Assembly: GCF_029277445.1 (NCBI RefSeq)
Contig: NZ_CP119566.1
Coordinates: forward strand, 3,598,001-3,662,000
Source of the DNA: Pararhizobium qamdonense
GTDB taxonomy: Bacteria; Pseudomonadota; Alphaproteobacteria; Rhizobiales; Rhizobiaceae
DNA: 64,000 nt
Reading direction: 5' to 3'
Shown here: positions 56,127 through 64,000 of the stretch, in pieces
Layout: the number at the start of each line of letters is the position of its first letter
How positions within the stretch are numbered: the stretch's first letter is position 1
Notes under the pieces: model-generated
Database searches by the model: none
Told to the model about the DNA's origin: nothing
Seen by the model: only the letters and a program-made list of their open reading frames with translations
Position numbers and translations under genes: made by a program

Positions 56127-57326
56127 ATGGCGAGCATCGCATCACCCACTGGCATCAGCCCGGAAAAGACGGCGGTCTCCGTCATCGTGGCCGTCAGCTT
56201 CTGCCATATGCTGAACGATATCATGCAATCGCTTTTGACATCGCTCTATCCGCTGCTGAAGGAAAACTACGCGCTGGATTTCGTGCAGATCGGTCTCTTG
56301 ACCTTCGCATTCCAGGTGACCGCATCGCTGCTGCAGCCTGCCGTGGGCGTCGTCACCGACCGCTGGCCGATGCCGTTTTCGCTGCCGGCCGCCATGCTGT
56401 CGACCTGCGCGGGTTTGATCACCCTTGCCAATGCCCATCATTTCTACGTGCTCGTCATCGGCGCCTGCCTGATCGGCATCGGCTCGGCGATCTTTCATCC
56501 GGAAGCCTCGCGCGTGGCACGGCTTGCCTCCGGCGGCCGCCATGGCCTGGCCCAGTCGCTGTTCCAGGTCGGCGGCAATACCGGTACGGCGATCGGGCCG
56601 CTGCTCGCCGCGTTCATCGTCATTCCACAGGGACAGGGAAGCCTCAGCTGGTTCTCGGTGATTGCGCTGACCGGCTTCATGGTCTTGTCCTGGGTGAGTG
56701 TCTGGTATACACGCCACCGCCGCAGCTCGGCCGGCCGCAAGCCGGTGAGCCGCACCCTGCCCTTGCCGCGCAACCAGGTGATCTGGACGCTGATCGTTCT
56801 CGTCATCCTGACGGCAACGAAGAATGCCTATCTGTCCAGCCTGTCCAGCTACTTCACCTTCTTCACGATCGAGAAGTTCGGCGTCGGCGTGCAGGAAGCG
56901 CAGATGCTGCTGTTCCTCTTCCTCGGCGCATCGGCTGCCGGCGTGATCTTCGGCGGGCCGATCGGCGACCGTTTTGGCGCGCGCTTCGTCATCTGGTTCT
57001 CGATCCTCGGCGTCATCCCCTTCGCGCTGCTCCTGCCCTATGCCAACCTGTTCTGGACGGCGGCGCTGGTCGTCATCATCGGCTTCATCTTTTCCTCGGC
57101 GTTCTCGGCCATCGTGGTCTTTGCCCAGGAGCTGGTGCCGGGCCGGGTCGGGCTGATTGCCGGCATGTTCTTCGGCTTTGCCTTCGGCTTCGGCGGCATC
57201 GGCGCGGCGGTGCTCGGCATCTTTGCCGACCGCAACGGTATCGAGTTCGTCTATACGCTGTGCTCCTACATGCCGCTGCTCGGCCTCTTGACGATCTTCC
57301 TGCCGAAGCTTCCCAGCCATCGGTAA
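56127..57326 (+). CDS. fosmidomycin-resistance-type MFS exporter
   Basis: A 399-residue, 12-helix major facilitator protein of the Fsr family, which in E. coli exports fosmidomycin. Seen: LNDIMQSLLTSLYPLLKENYALDFVQIGLLTF (here split by loops), the motif GGRHGLAQSLFQVGGN after helix four, and a second-half GGPIGDRFGARFVI. The ATG at 56127 has GAGG nine bases upstream. Divergent from the AraC gene that probably regulates it. Natural substrate unknown. Confidence 0.87.
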   Translation: MASIASPTGISPEKTAVSVIVAVSFCHMLNDIMQSLLTSLYPLLKENYALDFVQIGLLTFAFQVTASLLQPAVGVVTDRWPMPFSLPAAMLSTCAGLITLANAHHFYVLVIGACLIGIGSAIFHPEASRVARLASGGRHGLAQSLFQVGGNTGTAIGPLLAAFIVIPQGQGSLSWFSVIALTGFMVLSWVSVWYTRHRRSSAGRKPVSRTLPLPRNQVIWTLIVLVILTATKNAYLSSLSSYFTFFTIEKFGVGVQEAQMLLFLFLGASAAGVIFGGPIGDRFGARFVIWFSILGVIPFALLLPYANLFWTAALVVIIGFIFSSAFSAIVVFAQELVPGRVGLIAGMFFGFAFGFGGIGAAVLGIFADRNGIEFVYTLCSYMPLLGLLTIFLPKLPSHR

Positions 57327-57471
57327 GGTGTGGCTGACGGGGAAGGCATTCCCGTCGCCGTGACGAAATCTCTCCCGGTGGCAGTTCACCCAATTGCAAC
57401 CGGGACATCCCATTGTAAGTATTCATCAAGTATTGAGCGATAAGTTCGGCCCGGGGACTATCGGGGTGAAT

Positions 57472-58518
57472 ATGATGCGCAACTTACTTATGGCCGCTTC
57501 CGCTGCGCTTGCCGCGTCATTCGCGCCAGCGCCCGCGCAGGCCGAGACGCTCAACCTGTTGATATGGGAATCCTATATCGACCAGAAGATCCTCGACCGC
57601 TTTACGGAAAAGACCGGCGTCACCGTTCACCAGATCTATTATGACAGCGGCGACGCACGCGACGAGGTGCTGTCGGACCCCAGCAGCAATATCGACCTTG
57701 CCGTCGTCGGCGAAAACGGCGCCGAACTGTTCGGCAAGCGCGGCGTGCTCGAACCCCTGTCCGGCCAAAACGTCGCTTCGATGAACGACTACAAGCCCGA
57801 ATGGACGTCACGTTGCGCCGGCTATGCCATGCCCTATCTCTGGGGCACGATGGGCATCGTCTACCGTTCCGACATGGTCAAAATCGCGCCCACCTCCTGG
57901 AACGACCTGATGGCGCCGGACCCGGCGCTGAAAAAACATATCGCCATGTACGACGATCACAACGAGGCCTTCATCGCGCCGCTGATCATGCTGGGCAAAT
58001 CCATCAACGCCAATGACAACGAGACGCTGAAAGCCGCCTTCGAGGTAATGAAGAAGCAGGCTCCCTTCGTTCTCACCTATGACTATGTGATTACCTCGAT
58101 CCAGAGCCCTGAAAACGGCAAGAACATCTACATGGCGCTGGCCTATAGCGGCGACCAGCATGTGCTGAACGAGAAAGCGGGGACGCCGGGCGTCTGGCGC
58201 TATGCGGTGCCGAAGGAAGGCACGCTCTCCTGGCTCGATTGCATGGCCGTCACCGCCGCCTCGCCGCGCAAGGCGCTGGCCCTGCAGCTGGTGGATTTCA
58301 TCGGCTCGCCGCAAAGTGCGGCCGATAATGCCCTGGCGCTAACCATGCCCGCCGCCAGCGACAAGGCGCTCGAACTCATCCCCGCCGATATGCGCGCCAA
58401 CCAGGAAATCTACCCGCCCGCCGATATCATGGCGAAAAGCCAGTACCAGAAGGAATTGTCGATCCAATCGATCCAGACGCGCCGGCGCATCATCAGCTCG
58501 ATGGCAAACTTCCAGTGA
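57472..58518 (+). CDS. periplasmic polyamine-type binding protein (PotD/NspS-like)
   Basis: Extracellular solute-binding protein of the spermidine/putrescine class, 348 residues with a signal peptide (about 1-24, ending AQA-E). The mature N-terminus LNLLIWESYIDQKILDRFTE, then KTGVTVHQIYYDSGDARDEV matches PotD/NspS (WxxYI and an acidic loop), and MPYLWGTMGIVYRSD is the usual hinge segment. There are no permease or ATPase genes nearby. Instead the GTG of an SGDEF-EAL receptor overlaps its stop codon, so it more likely serves as a sensory co-receptor than as part of a transporter. Polyamine as the ligand is inference. Confidence 0.9.
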   Translation: MMRNLLMAASAALAASFAPAPAQAETLNLLIWESYIDQKILDRFTEKTGVTVHQIYYDSGDARDEVLSDPSSNIDLAVVGENGAELFGKRGVLEPLSGQNVASMNDYKPEWTSRCAGYAMPYLWGTMGIVYRSDMVKIAPTSWNDLMAPDPALKKHIAMYDDHNEAFIAPLIMLGKSINANDNETLKAAFEVMKKQAPFVLTYDYVITSIQSPENGKNIYMALAYSGDQHVLNEKAGTPGVWRYAVPKEGTLSWLDCMAVTAASPRKALALQLVDFIGSPQSAADNALALTMPAASDKALELIPADMRANQEIYPPADIMAKSQYQKELSIQSIQTRRRIISSMANFQ

Positions 58519-60908
58519 CACTTGGCAAGCGCGCGTTCTTCCTGATCTTTCCGGTCGTTCTGGCAGGCTATCTGCTTGCCGCCCTCTCGGTCTATTTTAT
58601 CGAGAGCCGCGCGGTGCTGGCTTTGGAGCGGACGCGGCTTTCGCAGCAGCTCGACCATATGGCGGCACTGTTCCGCAACGAGGTCAGCCAGAGCCGGAGC
58701 TTCCTCTACTCGATGCTGGAGGGCAACGCGGTGCGTCTGTTCGTGTCGGAATCGGACGAGGCATACCGCAACAATGCGCTGGGGCTGCGGCTGCAGCAGA
58801 GCGTGCGCTCGCTGTCCGACGATCCGAAGAAATTCATTTCCTTCGCCATCCTCAATCCCGACCTGACGCCGGGTTATTACTTTGAAAACAGCGACGATCC
58901 GTTTGCCGAGATCGGTCCGGCGCAGTTTGCGCTGGCAAGCCGGCTGGCCGGTGGCAGCCAACTGCGCGACTGGAGCTTCCTGCACGACACGGAGACGCGG
59001 CAACTGATCGTCTATTCGGAATTCATCGACCCCGTCACCTTCAGCCGCCCGCTGCCGAGCGCCAAGGCCGATGCGCTGCTGGTGCAGGTGGCGATCGAAC
59101 CGACGCAGTTTCTGAGCATGCAGCGCGCCCTGCAGCACGAATATGAAGCCGATATTACATTCGAGACCGCACCTCAGCCGTCATCCTCCACCAATCTCTC
59201 CGCCGCCGTGCGCATGGCGCCCTCGCTGTTTGCCACCATGACGGTGCCGCCGTCGCATGGGTCGGGCAATATGGGGCAGCTGAAATTGCTGCTGGTTTCC
59301 GGCGCGCTGGTGATGAGCTTTCTCTCGGTCGGGCTGATGATCGCGCTGATCCGCCGGTTCATCACCAATCCGATCTCGGCCCTCGACCGGCAGGTAACGG
59401 CGGTAATGAGCGGCGAGAATGCGGATATCAGAGAGACCGGCGCGGAAGGCGAAATCGGCCGCTTGACCGGCAATATCAAGCAGCTGCACGACCAGTCGCA
59501 GCGCGCCTTGAACCTGGTGCAGCAGGCGTCCTGGACCGATACGCTGACAGGCATCAGCAACCGCGCCCATTTCAACATGCTCGCCGCCGACATCATCAAC
59601 TCGGTGACCACAAAGGGCGGCCATTGCAGCCTGTTGTTCATCGATATCGATCACTTCAAGTTCGTCAACGACAAGTATGGCCACGAGGTCGGCGACGACC
59701 TGTTGCAGACGCTGGCGATGCGGATCGAGGCTGTGATCAGCGGCATCGTTGCGCGCCGGCAGATGCTGCCGGCCGTCTTTGCCCGCCTGTCCGGCGACGA
59801 ATTTGCCGTTCTCGTGCAATCGACACCGCGCGACGGCACGATCCGGGAAATGTGCGCTGCGATCCTTGGGCTGTTTTCCAACGGCTTCGAGGTGCGCGGC
59901 AAGTATTATCCGGTCACCGCCAGCATCGGCGTCGCCATCTGCCCGACGGATGCCAATAATCTTGCCGAACTGATCTCCAATGCCGATGCGGCGATGTACC
60001 AGGCCAAGACCGACGGCAAGAACCGCTCCTCGCGCTTTTCGCGGGCGCTGCAGGACAAGCGCGACCGCATCCGCCAGATCCAGGAGGAACTGCGGCTGGT
60101 GGATCCGGACGAGCAGTTTCACCTCGTCTACATGCCGATGGTCGATACCGGCGGCAAGGTGATCGGCTGCGAGGCGCTGTTGCGCTGGCATTCGCCGGTG
60201 CTCGGCAATATCACGCCCGACGAATTCGTGCCGATCGCCGAAAGCACCGGCCTGTTTACCAAGATCGACTGGTGGGTGATCAACCGGGCCATGTCGGAAT
60301 ATCACCGGCTGAAGCAGCTTTTCGGCCCCGAGACTGTCCTTGCAATCAACATCTCGTCGGCGGAGCTGCACTCCAAATCGATCAGCGACTACTTCTCCGA
60401 TTGCGCGGCAAGGCACCGGCTCGATCCGCGTGTCATCGAGATCGAGCTGACGGAAACCTATGCGGTCAAGCTCGGCGACCAGCTGCACCGCAATATCGAA
60501 ACCCTGCGGGAACGCGGCTTCCGGATTTCCATCGACGATTTCGGCGCCGGCTATACCTCCGTGCAGCAGATCATCGAATATACCGCCAACACCATCAAGC
60601 TCGACCGGGCCCTGGTGCAAAATCTTGCCAACGAGGAATCGCTTCCGGCGCTAAAGGCGATGATCGCGCTCTGCCACGCGCAGGAGATGATTGTGGTTGG
60701 CGAAGGGGTGGATACGCCAGAAAAGCTGGCAATGCTGACGGCGGCCGGCTGCGATCATTTCCAGGGCTATCTCATCAGCAAGCCGCTGATGCTGCCGGAA
60801 CTCACCATCTGGGCCTTGAAGCAGACGGCGAAAATTGCCGGCCCTGCAGACGACTATTCGTGCTTTACTGATCGCGACCGCCAATCCGGGATATCCAACC
60901 TGTCCTGA
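58515..60908 (+). CDS. transmembrane SGDEF-EAL c-di-GMP protein (MbaA-like)
   Basis: A 797-residue inner-membrane receptor. First helix about 7-29; periplasmic sensor domain about 30-253 of unclear family; second helix about 256-280; HAMP-like segment to about 330; degenerate GGDEF domain with SGDEF at about 425-429; EAL domain from about 525 with EALLRW (about 552), NISSAEL, ELTET, DDFGAGYTS and EGVDT. The last EAL glutamate is Asp; most catalytic residues are otherwise kept, so phosphodiesterase activity is likely and cyclase activity possible. It begins at a GTG that overlaps the stop of the binding-protein gene. Length and layout closely resemble Vibrio cholerae MbaA (about 790 residues). 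Confidence 0.9.
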   Translation: MTLGKRAFFLIFPVVLAGYLLAALSVYFIESRAVLALERTRLSQQLDHMAALFRNEVSQSRSFLYSMLEGNAVRLFVSESDEAYRNNALGLRLQQSVRSLSDDPKKFISFAILNPDLTPGYYFENSDDPFAEIGPAQFALASRLAGGSQLRDWSFLHDTETRQLIVYSEFIDPVTFSRPLPSAKADALLVQVAIEPTQFLSMQRALQHEYEADITFETAPQPSSSTNLSAAVRMAPSLFATMTVPPSHGSGNMGQLKLLLVSGALVMSFLSVGLMIALIRRFITNPISALDRQVTAVMSGENADIRETGAEGEIGRLTGNIKQLHDQSQRALNLVQQASWTDTLTGISNRAHFNMLAADIINSVTTKGGHCSLLFIDIDHFKFVNDKYGHEVGDDLLQTLAMRIEAVISGIVARRQMLPAVFARLSGDEFAVLVQSTPRDGTIREMCAAILGLFSNGFEVRGKYYPVTASIGVAICPTDANNLAELISNADAAMYQAKTDGKNRSSRFSRALQDKRDRIRQIQEELRLVDPDEQFHLVYMPMVDTGGKVIGCEALLRWHSPVLGNITPDEFVPIAESTGLFTKIDWWVINRAMSEYHRLKQLFGPETVLAINISSAELHSKSISDYFSDCAARHRLDPRVIEIELTETYAVKLGDQLHRNIETLRERGFRISIDDFGAGYTSVQQIIEYTANTIKLDRALVQNLANEESLPALKAMIALCHAQEMIVVGEGVDTPEKLAMLTAAGCDHFQGYLISKPLMLPELTIWALKQTAKIAGPADDYSCFTDRDRQSGISNLS

Positions 60909-60967
60909 AGGCCTGTCTCGCCGCCATTGCAGCGATTTTTCCTTGACCTTGGAGCGCCCTCGCCATA

Positions 60968-60992
60968 GAGCCCCCTACGACAAATGGGGCTC
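60968..60992 (+). terminator. possible terminator hairpin
   Basis: GAGCCCC (60968-60974) pairs with GGGGCTC (60986-60992) around an 11-base loop, followed only by TTGA. It lies between the SGDEF-EAL gene and purD; weak because of the poor T run. Confidence 0.4.
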
Positions 60993-61021
60993 TTGAGCCT
61001 CGTGAGATGGCGGAGTAGGCG

Positions 61022-62293
61022 ATGAAAGTTCTGTTGATCGGGTCGGGCGGGCGCGAACATGCGCTGGCATGGAAACTGGCGCAATCGCCACGCCTGACGG
61101 CGCTTTACGCCGCACCCGGCAATCCCGGCATCGCCGAAGAGGCAATCATCGCCGATATCGACACGGCCGATAACGCCGCCGTTCTGGCCTTCGCCCAAAA
61201 GGAAGCCATCGATTTCGTCGTGGTCGGCCCGGAGGCCCCGCTGGTGGCGGGTCTTGCCGACACGTTGCGCGCCGCTGACATTGCGGTTTTCGGACCGTCT
61301 GCCGCCGCCGCCCAGCTGGAAGGCTCCAAGGGTTTTACCAAGGATATCTGCGCCAAATACAACATCCCGACCGGTGCCTATCAGCGCTTTACCGCAGCCG
61401 GACCGGCCAAAGACTATATCCGCGAACAGGGCGCGCCGATCGTCATCAAGGCCGACGGCCTGGCCGCCGGCAAGGGCGTGACCGTTGCCATGACGCTGGA
61501 CGAAGCGCTCGAGGCTGTCGACAGCTGCTTTTCCGGCACGTTTGGCGAAGCCGGTGCCGAAGTGGTGGTCGAGGCGTTCCTCGACGGCGAGGAAGCGAGC
61601 TTCTTTTGCCTTTGCGACGGCAAGACCGCTCTGGCGCTCGCCTCGGCACAGGATCACAAGCGCGTCGGCGATGGCGATACCGGTCCGAATACCGGCGGCA
61701 TGGGTGCCTATTCGCCTGCCCCGGTCATGACCACAGACATGGTCGAACGCACGATGCGCGAGATCATCGAGCCGACGATCGCCGGTATGGCCGATAGCGG
61801 CCACCCCTTTACCGGCGTGCTGTTTGCCGGCCTGATGATCACGGCCAAGGGGCCGGAACTGATCGAATACAATGTCCGGTTCGGCGATCCGGAATGCCAG
61901 GTGCTGATGATGCGGCTGAAGAGCGATCTCCTGCCGCTTCTTCATGCGGCCGCCACCGGCACGCTTGCCTCCGTCAGCGCCGAGTGGCGCGACGAAGCAG
62001 CACTCACCGTCGTCATGGCGTCGAAGGGCTATCCCGGCACTTACGACAAGAACACGCCGATTACAAAGCTGCCGGAGGAAGGCACCGATGCCAAGGTGTT
62101 TCATGCCGGAACGGCGCTGAAGGACGGGCAGCTGGTCGCCACCGGCGGCCGCGTGCTCAACGTCACGGCGATGGGCAGCACCGTCAGCACGGCGAAAGAC
62201 CGGGCTTACGCCGCACTCGACCAGGTGGAATGGCACAACGGCTTTTGCCGCCGCGATATCGGCTGGCAGGCGGTCGAGCGCGAGACAGCGTAA
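61022..62293 (+). CDS. purD: phosphoribosylamine-glycine ligase
   Basis: ATP-grasp ligase that forms glycinamide ribonucleotide in purine synthesis. The 423-residue product has [14 protein letters not shown] at the N-terminus, [14 protein letters not shown] (ATP-grasp lysine loop), the diagnostic [20 protein letters not shown], and the late [12 protein letters not shown]. Length is standard and no part is missing. Confidence 0.97.
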   Translation: MKVLLIGSGGREHALAWKLAQSPRLTALYAAPGNPGIAEEAIIADIDTADNAAVLAFAQKEAIDFVVVGPEAPLVAGLADTLRAADIAVFGPSAAAAQLEGSKGFTKDICAKYNIPTGAYQRFTAAGPAKDYIREQGAPIVIKADGLAAGKGVTVAMTLDEALEAVDSCFSGTFGEAGAEVVVEAFLDGEEASFFCLCDGKTALALASAQDHKRVGDGDTGPNTGGMGAYSPAPVMTTDMVERTMREIIEPTIAGMADSGHPFTGVLFAGLMITAKGPELIEYNVRFGDPECQVLMMRLKSDLLPLLHAAATGTLASVSAEWRDEAALTVVMASKGYPGTYDKNTPITKLPEEGTDAKVFHAGTALKDGQLVATGGRVLNVTAMGSTVSTAKDRAYAALDQVEWHNGFCRRDIGWQAVERETA

Positions 62294-62400
62294 CGGCCGC
62301 GCCGCCCATCGTAAAACTCACTCAATTTTTACCAATTCTCCTGACGGGAACGTAACGGAGACCGGATATTTTCCTTTGACGATATCAAAGGAGAAAGCCG

Positions 62401-62928
62401 ATGCGCGCCCTTTTGCTTACATTTGCAAGCCTGACTGTTGCCAGCACAGCCGGCGCGTCTTCGCTCGAACGCGTCGTCTCCGGCGAGAAGATCAATCACA
62501 GCATCACGCAGCTATCCTGCGGCCAGTGCCCTGCGTTGATCGTCGCAAAGAAGACCGGCTACATCGTTCCCGAAATCGCTGCGGGCACCGAGCGGGTGGA
62601 GCTGAGAGAAATCAACGGTGAGATGAAAATGGTGCGCACGGAAGCCTGGCTTGGCGGCTCCCCGGTCGTCTTCATCAGCAAGGCATCCGACGATGACATC
62701 AAGGAGGCGCATGCCAAAATGACGCTTTCCGGCGATCTGGCAAAGACCGCAACTGCAGAAATCCTGCCGGTTGAGGCCGAGGCAACAGCCACGCCGGTGA
62801 TGATAGATAGCGCTGCGAAAACAAGCTCGGTCAGCATTGCGTCGCTTTCCGGAATGGCTGCGGTAACGCCGCAAGACAGACGGTCACAAGAAGTTGATCT
62901 CGAAAATTTCCAACTTCGGCTAAAATGA
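62401..62928 (+). CDS. small exported protein with CGQCP motif (HPE1-like)
   Basis: A 175-residue protein with a signal peptide (about 1-19) and a strong AAAGGAG ribosome-binding site. The N-terminal domain has a vicinal pair SCGQCPALIV that may form a disulfide or bind metal, then EWRTEAWLGGSPVVFISKAS-like sequence (here VRTEAWLGGSPVVFISKAS). The rest is Ala/Thr/Ser-rich. I recall rhizobial relatives annotated plant virulence effector HPE1-like domain protein; that name is not evidence of effector function. A good terminator follows. Confidence 0.72.
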   Translation: MRALLLTFASLTVASTAGASSLERVVSGEKINHSITQLSCGQCPALIVAKKTGYIVPEIAAGTERVELREINGEMKMVRTEAWLGGSPVVFISKASDDDIKEAHAKMTLSGDLAKTATAEILPVEAEATATPVMIDSAAKTSSVSIASLSGMAAVTPQDRRSQEVDLENFQLRLK

Positions 62929-63002
62929 CGGGGAACTCCAAGTCCCTGCCCTAACCAGCCACTCATAAAAGGCTGACCGGGCATTCGCCCTCCAGGCGAA
63001 AG

Positions 63003-63038
63003 ATTGCGCCCCTGAGAGAAGCAGGGGCGCAATTTTTT
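63003..63038 (+). terminator. rho-independent terminator
   Basis: A perfect 12-bp stem (63003-63014 with 63022-63033) with a seven-base loop and six T. It ends the small exported-protein gene. Confidence 0.92.
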
Positions 63039-63148
63039 GTGGCGAATGCCAAACGCCGCACCTCTGACCTGCTCGCGACTCTAACCTTCCGGCAACTCTG
63101 GAATATTGGCGCTAACGATCCGGCGGGCCGGACGGTTTCGGCGAGCTC

Positions 63149-63637
63149 TCAATGACCGATGGCAGCCACGAGCTCTTCAATCTGCCGATCTGAAAACACC
63201 TGTATGCCATGCGCCCTCAAAAGCGCCGCCGTCACGCCCTCGCCCTTCTGGCGGCGGCCTGAAAAACTGCCGTCATAGACAAAGCCGGACCCGCAGGACG
63301 GGCTACCGTCGATCAACAGCGCGTGCGTACAGCCGGTTTCGACCGCCAAGGCCAGTGCGTTGCGCGCCGCCTGCAGGAACTCGCCCGTCACATCCGTGCC
63401 ATTGCTTTCGCGCACATGACCCTTGCCGGACAGAATATCCGCCGCCGACCACCCCTCCCCGATCTCCGCCGGCAGCCGCGGCACCGGCATGCCCGCCGAC
63501 ATTTCCGGACAGACCGTCACCAGCCGCCCCTCATCACGCCAGCGATCGAGTGCTGCATGCACAAGCGGCTTTGCCTGTCCGTCATAGCGGACGGCATGAC
63601 CCATGAGACAGGCACTGACGAGGATTTTGGCGGTCAT
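63149..63637 (-). CDS. DUF523-family protein
   Basis: A 162-residue protein of the YbbK-like DUF523 family, sometimes linked to 2-thiouracil desulfurases. Conserved Cys are seen in VSACLMGHAVRYDG, TVCPEMSAGMPVPR and DGSPSCGSGFVYDG, together with a KGEGVTAALLR C-terminal helix; the three Cys suggest an iron-sulfur cluster. Start at 63637 (MTAKIL) follows AGGGC. Substrate unknown. Confidence 0.86.
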   Translation of the reverse strand: MTAKILVSACLMGHAVRYDGQAKPLVHAALDRWRDEGRLVTVCPEMSAGMPVPRLPAEIGEGWSAADILSGKGHVRESNGTDVTGEFLQAARNALALAVETGCTHALLIDGSPSCGSGFVYDGSFSGRRQKGEGVTAALLRAHGIQVFSDRQIEELVAAIGH

Positions 63638-63699
63638 GCGCCCTGAATAGCGCGGGTGGCATCTGATTTCCAGATCTGTTCCACCGCGCACCTATCGCT

Positions 63700-63990
63700 T
63701 CAGGCGGCAGCAACCGCAAGATGGACGCCGGTTTCTTCCTGCAGGTGGCGGATGACATGGAAGAGGTTTTCCGCACGCGGATTTCCCTTCGGTCCAAACA
63801 TGCGCATCAGGCTTTTTGCGGGCGTGCCGGTTTTTTCGGCCAGACGTTCAAACCCCACCGTCGCATTGATAAAATCCCGCAGAACCGATTTCCCGGTTTC
63901 CATATCGCCCGACAGCAAAAGTTCGATCGCGTCCGACAACAGCGCAGCACGAAAATCCGCGTCATTTTTGGCGCGCGCCTGAATGGTCAC
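63700..63990 (-). CDS. HigA-like/HI1420-type addiction-module antidote
   Basis: A 96-residue DNA-binding protein with a Cro-type helix-turn-helix (FERLAEKTGTPAKSLMRMFG, then KGNPRAENLFHVIRHLQ), the pattern of probable addiction-module antidotes such as Haemophilus HI1420. The N-terminus (LSDAIELLLSGDMETGKSVL) is also characteristic. The usual partner is a RelE-type toxin gene just upstream; on this strand that would lie beyond base 64000, outside the window, so pairing cannot be confirmed. Confidence 0.82.
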   Translation of the reverse strand: MTIQARAKNDADFRAALLSDAIELLLSGDMETGKSVLRDFINATVGFERLAEKTGTPAKSLMRMFGPKGNPRAENLFHVIRHLQEETGVHLAVAAA

Positions 63991-64000
63991 CTTAAAGTCA

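Noticed and set aside
22949..57326. Functional link between dxs and the fosmidomycin-resistance-type exporter
   Set aside because: The two genes are more than 30 kb apart with no shared regulation visible; the name reflects one substrate tested in E. coli.

Overview
The window is about 60% GC, gene-dense chromosome from an alphaproteobacterium, almost certainly a member of the Rhizobiaceae (Rhizobium/Agrobacterium group). The evidence is the gene content and order (pdxH, a DnaJ-like gene, fabI, a phosphatase, aroC, ribB; bioMNY; xseB, dxs, tlyA), proteins typical of rhizobia (BA14K, DUF1344, DUF1217, MipA/OmpV, a CPxCP secreted protein) and intergenic mosaic palindromes of the RIME/REP type. 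No rRNA, tRNA, CRISPR array or prophage was found. The only intact mobile element is one IS481-family insertion sequence at 39729-40986.

Layout. 17-8100: cell wall and housekeeping genes (DD-carboxypeptidase with SPOR domain, a 25-residue membrane peptide plus a multi-pass membrane protein, polysaccharide deacetylase, pdxH, lipoprotein, DnaJ-like co-chaperone, fabI, histidine phosphatase). 8150-12150: a palindromic repeat, a DUF1344 protein and a large CHASE-PAS-PAS-GGDEF-EAL protein. 12300-20990: aroC, ribB, a GNAT gene with a possible toxin-antitoxin scar, an AlkZ/YcaQ-type protein, the biotin ECF transporter bioMNY, an MDR oxidoreductase, an HDAC-like deacetylase and xseB. 21000-28300: a Phd/PIN toxin-antitoxin pair with a palindromic operator, pirin, dxs, opgC, tlyA and a 23S rRNA uridine methyltransferase. 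28500-39600: chemoreceptor, PHB-depolymerase-like esterase, enoyl-CoA hydratase plus acyl-CoA dehydrogenase behind a LiuR-like site, ZntB, BA14K, a GH25 muramidase and an RTX protein with an asparagine-ladder solenoid. 39575-41065: a palindromic repeat interrupted by the IS. 41258-49260: EptA-type lipid A modification enzyme, gbcAB-like betaine demethylase genes behind a cobalamin riboswitch, a rhizobial hypothetical, a Sua5-type enzyme and an FAD oxidoreductase. 49269-64000: a six-repeat DUF1217 protein, DUF6101, a 30-residue peptide, ubiA, an OmpV-type porin, a divergent AraC/MFS pair, a polyamine-type binding protein translationally coupled to an SGDEF-EAL protein, purD, a small secreted protein, DUF523 and a HigA-like antitoxin.

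The most interesting points are: (1) the periplasmic polyamine-type binding protein fused in an operon to an SGDEF/EAL receptor at 57472-60908, an architecture like Vibrio NspS-MbaA; (2) a well-conserved cobalamin riboswitch directly upstream of a glycine-betaine-demethylase-like operon (45594-45768); (3) a cloverleaf-like intergenic palindrome with complementary tetraloops and a compensatory base change between copies, one copy carrying the IS; (4) the GNAT/ParD-tail/ParE remnant at 14670-15480.
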